Shown one piece after another: positions 61,643 through 64,000 of a DNA stretch of 64,000 nucleotides. The position numbers were made by a program, and so were the translations under genes. Every line of letters begins with the position of its first letter. Positions within the stretch are counted from its first letter, which is position 1. A model generated the notes under the pieces. It saw nothing but the letters and a program-made list of their open reading frames with translations, did not search any database and was not told the origin of the DNA. Source of the stretch: an uncultured Bacteroidia bacterium (GTDB taxonomy: Bacteria; Bacteroidota; Bacteroidia; Bacteroidales; Prolixibacteraceae); contig CAIVGL010000060.1 in the NCBI GenBank assembly GCA_903905505.1, positions 1-64,000 on the forward strand. Direction: 5' to 3'.

Positions 61643-62737
61643 ATGAAACATTTTCTAATTATTGCGATGGCCTTGGCAGGATTATATTCTTGTGCAAAAC
61701 CAGTTGGATTTGTCATCAATGGTCAGATTAAGGGCAAAGACAGTGGAGCTATTCAGCTTATGAAATTTACAAATGGTAAATGGATTGCGGAGGACTCTGC
61801 CAAGATCGAAAAAGGAAAGTTTGTCTTAAAAGGGAAAGCCGATCTTCCTGAATTGCGAATTGTTTCAATGGGACCTCAGATGATGGTCGCTCAATTCTTT
61901 GCTGAAAATGGCACACTAACACTAAAAGCTGATGCTGATAGTTTAGCTAACTCTGAAGTACAAGGATCTAAATCGAATGATGAGTTTTCGATTCTTAAGA
62001 AAGAGTTAAAAAATATTGCGAAAGAGACGCAAGGGTTGCAACAAAAATACAATGATGCCAGGACAAGAGGCAATGAAGATGAGATGAAAAAAGCTCAGAT
62101 TGATTATGAAGCTATGATGGGAAACCAAAAAGTTTACTCTAAAAACTTCATCCGGGAGCATCCAAAATCAACGGTTTCTCCACTTATTGTGCTTATGCAG
62201 TTGGCTCAAGAGATGTCATCTCATGATATCGATACGTTGGTAGCCTTTCTTGACCCCTCTGTTCGGGCCTCAATTTATGTTGACGAACTAAAGAAATTAG
62301 CTGAAAAAATGCGTGTCACCAGTGTTGGTGGAGCAGCTGCTGATTTCACTCAAAATACACCTGAAGGAACTCCGCTATCGCTCTCTTCTTTGAGAGGTAA
62401 AATCGTCTTGCTTGACTTCTGGGCATCATGGTGCGGCCCTTGCCGCAGAGAAAATCCCAATGTGGTAAAAGCGTACCAACGTTTTAAAGACAAAGGTTTT
62501 GATATCTTAGGGGTATCCTTAGACAAAGAAAAAGAGCCTTGGGTTAAAGCTATTGCAGATGATAACCTAACTTGGCATCATGTGTCAGACCTTAAATTCT
62601 GGCAAAATGAAGCAGCCGTAAAATATGGTGTTCAATCGATCCCCTTTTCTGTCCTTATCGACAAAGATGGCAAGATCATCGCGAAGAACTTACGTGGCGA
62701 AGAGCTAGAAAAGAAGCTGGCTGAGTTATTACCGTAA
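61643..62737 (+). CDS. TlpA-like thioredoxin lipoprotein with DUF4369 domain
   Basis: A 364-residue lipoprotein; the signal ends LYSC with C17 lipidated. Residues 20-115 form a DUF4369 beta domain (FVINGQIKGKDSGAIQL), residues 115-225 a charged helical region with coiled-coil character, and residues 230-364 a TlpA/ResA-type thioredoxin domain with C264-G-P-C267 in FWASWCGPC and the cis-Pro segment GVQSIPFSVLID. Such proteins reduce disulfides in the periplasm, for example in cytochrome c maturation or envelope stress. It is a single-gene unit with a good promoter and a terminator. The partner that recycles its electrons is not in view. Confidence 0.92.
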   Translation: MKHFLIIAMALAGLYSCAKPVGFVINGQIKGKDSGAIQLMKFTNGKWIAEDSAKIEKGKFVLKGKADLPELRIVSMGPQMMVAQFFAENGTLTLKADADSLANSEVQGSKSNDEFSILKKELKNIAKETQGLQQKYNDARTRGNEDEMKKAQIDYEAMMGNQKVYSKNFIREHPKSTVSPLIVLMQLAQEMSSHDIDTLVAFLDPSVRASIYVDELKKLAEKMRVTSVGGAAADFTQNTPEGTPLSLSSLRGKIVLLDFWASWCGPCRRENPNVVKAYQRFKDKGFDILGVSLDKEKEPWVKAIADDNLTWHHVSDLKFWQNEAAVKYGVQSIPFSVLIDKDGKIIAKNLRGEELEKKLAELLP

Positions 62738-62753
62738 TACGTTTACATAAACA

Positions 62754-62796
62754 AAACAAAGGGGAGCAGTGATTAATTCGCTGCTTCCCTTTGTTT
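62754..62796. terminator. Bidirectional terminator between the TlpA-like and DedA genes
   Basis: A 16-bp stem pairs 62754-62769 with 62781-62796, with one G-U type mismatch, around an 11-base loop. GGGGAGCAG pairs with CTGCTTCCC, and A-rich and T-rich flanks give termination signals on both strands. Confidence 0.88.
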
Positions 62797-62815
62797 TTTA
62801 TAGCGGCCTTTTAGG

Positions 62816-63436
62816 CTAGATACGACTCTTCTTAAAGCTTTTAATCACAAGGAACAGAACATAAGAACAACCTAAAAATAAGAGAACGTAAACAACCTCT
62901 TTGTAATACTGATGCAGCAGTTCTTGTTGTGACGAGAACAGATAACCCAAAAGAGCCAAGATGATATTCCAAGCCGTTGCCCCGATAGCGGTGTAGAGAA
63001 TAAAATCGGAGAGCTTCATATTCGCAATCCCCGCAGGAATAGAGATCAGATGTCGAATACCAGGCAATAGTCGTCCAATAAGTGTTGAAGTCTTTGCATT
63101 TTTAAGAAAGTAATTCTCCGCTTTTTCTATCCCAGCTTGATTAACCATCATCAGATTTGCCAATCGGGTATTGACAAATTTAAACAATAACGTACGACCA
63201 ATAAATTTGGCGGCGAAATAATTAATTAGTGAACCGACTACCGCACCTAATGAACCCGCAAGGATGATTAAAAATATGTTCATTTCGCCATTAGCCGCTT
63301 TATAGGCAGCCGGCGGAATGACTAATTCAGATGGGAATGGGATGATCGTACTCTCAACGGCCATCAATAAAAATACCGTCGTATAGGTAATGTGATCCAT
63401 ATACCAACTTAAAACTTGCTCAAAAAGTGCTTCCAT
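62816..63436 (-). CDS. DedA-family membrane protein
   Basis: A 206-residue inner-membrane protein of the DedA (VTT/SNARE-associated) family with about five hydrophobic segments. Family marks are FPSELVIPPAAYKA near 35-48, the re-entrant segment AGSLGAVVGSLINYFAAKFIGR near 60-80 in short conserved pieces, and GRLLPGIRHLISIPAGIANM near 120-140, where the conserved Arg and Pro lie. DedA proteins are linked to lipid scrambling, including undecaprenyl phosphate recycling, and to proton-dependent membrane homeostasis. It converges on the TlpA-like gene across a terminator. A TAGTTTTG element (63451-63458, minus) lies only 15 bases before the ATG, which would give a very short leader. Confidence 0.92.
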   Translation of the reverse strand: MEALFEQVLSWYMDHITYTTVFLLMAVESTIIPFPSELVIPPAAYKAANGEMNIFLIILAGSLGAVVGSLINYFAAKFIGRTLLFKFVNTRLANLMMVNQAGIEKAENYFLKNAKTSTLIGRLLPGIRHLISIPAGIANMKLSDFILYTAIGATAWNIILALLGYLFSSQQELLHQYYKEVVYVLLFLGCSYVLFLVIKSFKKSRI

Positions 63437-63546
63437 AGAGATATTTTGGTCAAAACTAACCTTTTATTTTGAGGAAATAATAGGGTAATTAAAACAACTG
63501 ACAATCGGGTTAAAAGATTTTCTGCAGGGGATATTTTAAAACAATA

Positions 63547-64000
63547 TTAGGGGAAATGAAGACTATTTAGCCAATTGGTGATTAAGACAGCTTCACTTGT
63601 AAGATTATGAGTCTCTGTATCTCCTTGTTGGGAAAGGATAACTTCACGGAACTCATTAGGCGAAACACTTGGTTCTGAAACAATAGCCTTACATAGAGTA
63701 GCGCCCATGTCAGCACCGCGCATCAACAATTCACTCATCTTCCCATCCTTTGCCATGAATGCCAGACTCTGATAATGCGCTAAGACCTTGAGATTAATTA
63801 GTGTATCTCTCTTTGTTGAGGCTCCAATATTAGAGAGTAAATCGGAACGTTGGATATGATTAGTTACCGCAAAGATCCAGGGTGTTGATTTATCATAGGT
63901 AAAAACCTGTCCCGATGGGGTAATGTAGAATCCAGAATGGTTGAAACCCCAAGCATGATTTATATATTCAAATTGGAAATAGACCTCTCCCCGATACAGC
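63547..64000 (-). CDS. Unrecognised protein, C-terminal part, runs off the window
   Basis: The minus-strand reading frame is open from the right edge to a TAA at 63547-63549, giving about 150 C-terminal residues; the start lies outside the window. The segment contains GFNHSGFYITPSGQVFTYD followed by helical, moderately charged sequence (STKRDTLINLKVLAHYQSLAFMAKDG) and ends NWLNSLHFP. I do not recognise a family and see no membrane helix or catalytic motif. An internal ATG at 63754-63756 is not the true start because coding continues upstream with no stop. The 110 bases between this gene and dedA hold only the possible dedA promoter. Confidence 0.7.
   Translation of the reverse strand, partial: LYRGEVYFQFEYINHAWGFNHSGFYITPSGQVFTYDKSTPWIFAVTNHIQRSDLLSNIGASTKRDTLINLKVLAHYQSLAFMAKDGKMSELLMRGADMGATLCKAIVSEPSVSPNEFREVILSQQGDTETHNLTSEAVLITNWLNSLHFP

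Noticed and set aside
1-64000. CRISPR arrays, tRNA or rRNA genes, transposases, phage genes
   Set aside because: None seen: no regularly spaced repeats, no tRNA T-loop strings in the gaps, and no mobile-element proteins.

Overview
The window comes from an AT-rich member of the Bacteroidota. The evidence is the enzyme repertoire (five GH92 exo-mannosidases, GH29, GH78, GH28, GH3 and GH2), a GldB-type gliding lipoprotein, several promoters with the Bacteroidota -7 element TAnnTTTG, and lipoprotein signals ending in Cys. I see no rRNA, tRNA, CRISPR array, transposase or prophage gene.

Positions 1-17979 form the first glycan block. On the minus strand a transcript probably starts near 16550 and runs through a GH92 enzyme, an Asp-box propeller, a membrane-anchored GH92, a DUF3089 hydrolase, a DNA/RNA endonuclease, a six-hairpin/GDPD fusion, a GH29 fucosidase, a GH28 enzyme and a second GH29. 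A plus-strand sulfatase (423-1832) follows, then the 3' stump of a second GH28 gene at the window edge. The order GH29-GH28-GH29-GH28 stump suggests a duplicated pair with one member destroyed. A plus-strand esterase (16744) is divergent from the GH92 gene across a promoter region that holds a perfect 16-bp palindrome.

Positions 18007-52986 form the second block. Nineteen minus-strand genes lie mostly 5-70 bp apart. From upstream to downstream they are: a GH2 enzyme of exo-glucosaminidase type, a ROK kinase, an MFS sugar symporter, a DegT-type aminotransferase, a Gfo/Idh/MocA oxidoreductase, an unrecognised polytopic membrane protein, GH3, an MBL-fold hydrolase, GH3 with PA14, a beta-helix protein, a CPBP protease, a PhyH dioxygenase, two GH92, a second Gfo/Idh/MocA protein, GH78, a further GH92 and an amino-acid permease. 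Four GH92 enzymes and the GH78 enzyme carry the same C-terminal tail (chitobiase-C-like domain plus PA14). Together the genes suggest breakdown of a complex glycan or glycoprotein rich in alpha-mannose with fucose, rhamnose, sulfate and probably an amino sugar, followed by monosaccharide uptake and conversion. No SusC/SusD pair or dedicated PUL regulator is present in the window.

Positions 53274-64000 look like a core-genome neighbourhood: a Crp/Fnr regulator, nadE, gldB, a DUF1080 protein, phosphofructokinase, a DUF1573 protein, the MeaB GTPase, a TlpA-like thioredoxin lipoprotein, a DedA protein and a partial unknown gene. Two bidirectional terminators separate convergent pairs here.

The best candidates for something new are the amino-sugar-like cassette (45702-52986), the six-hairpin/GDPD fusion, the shared exo-glycosidase tail, and the unrecognised membrane protein at 44083.
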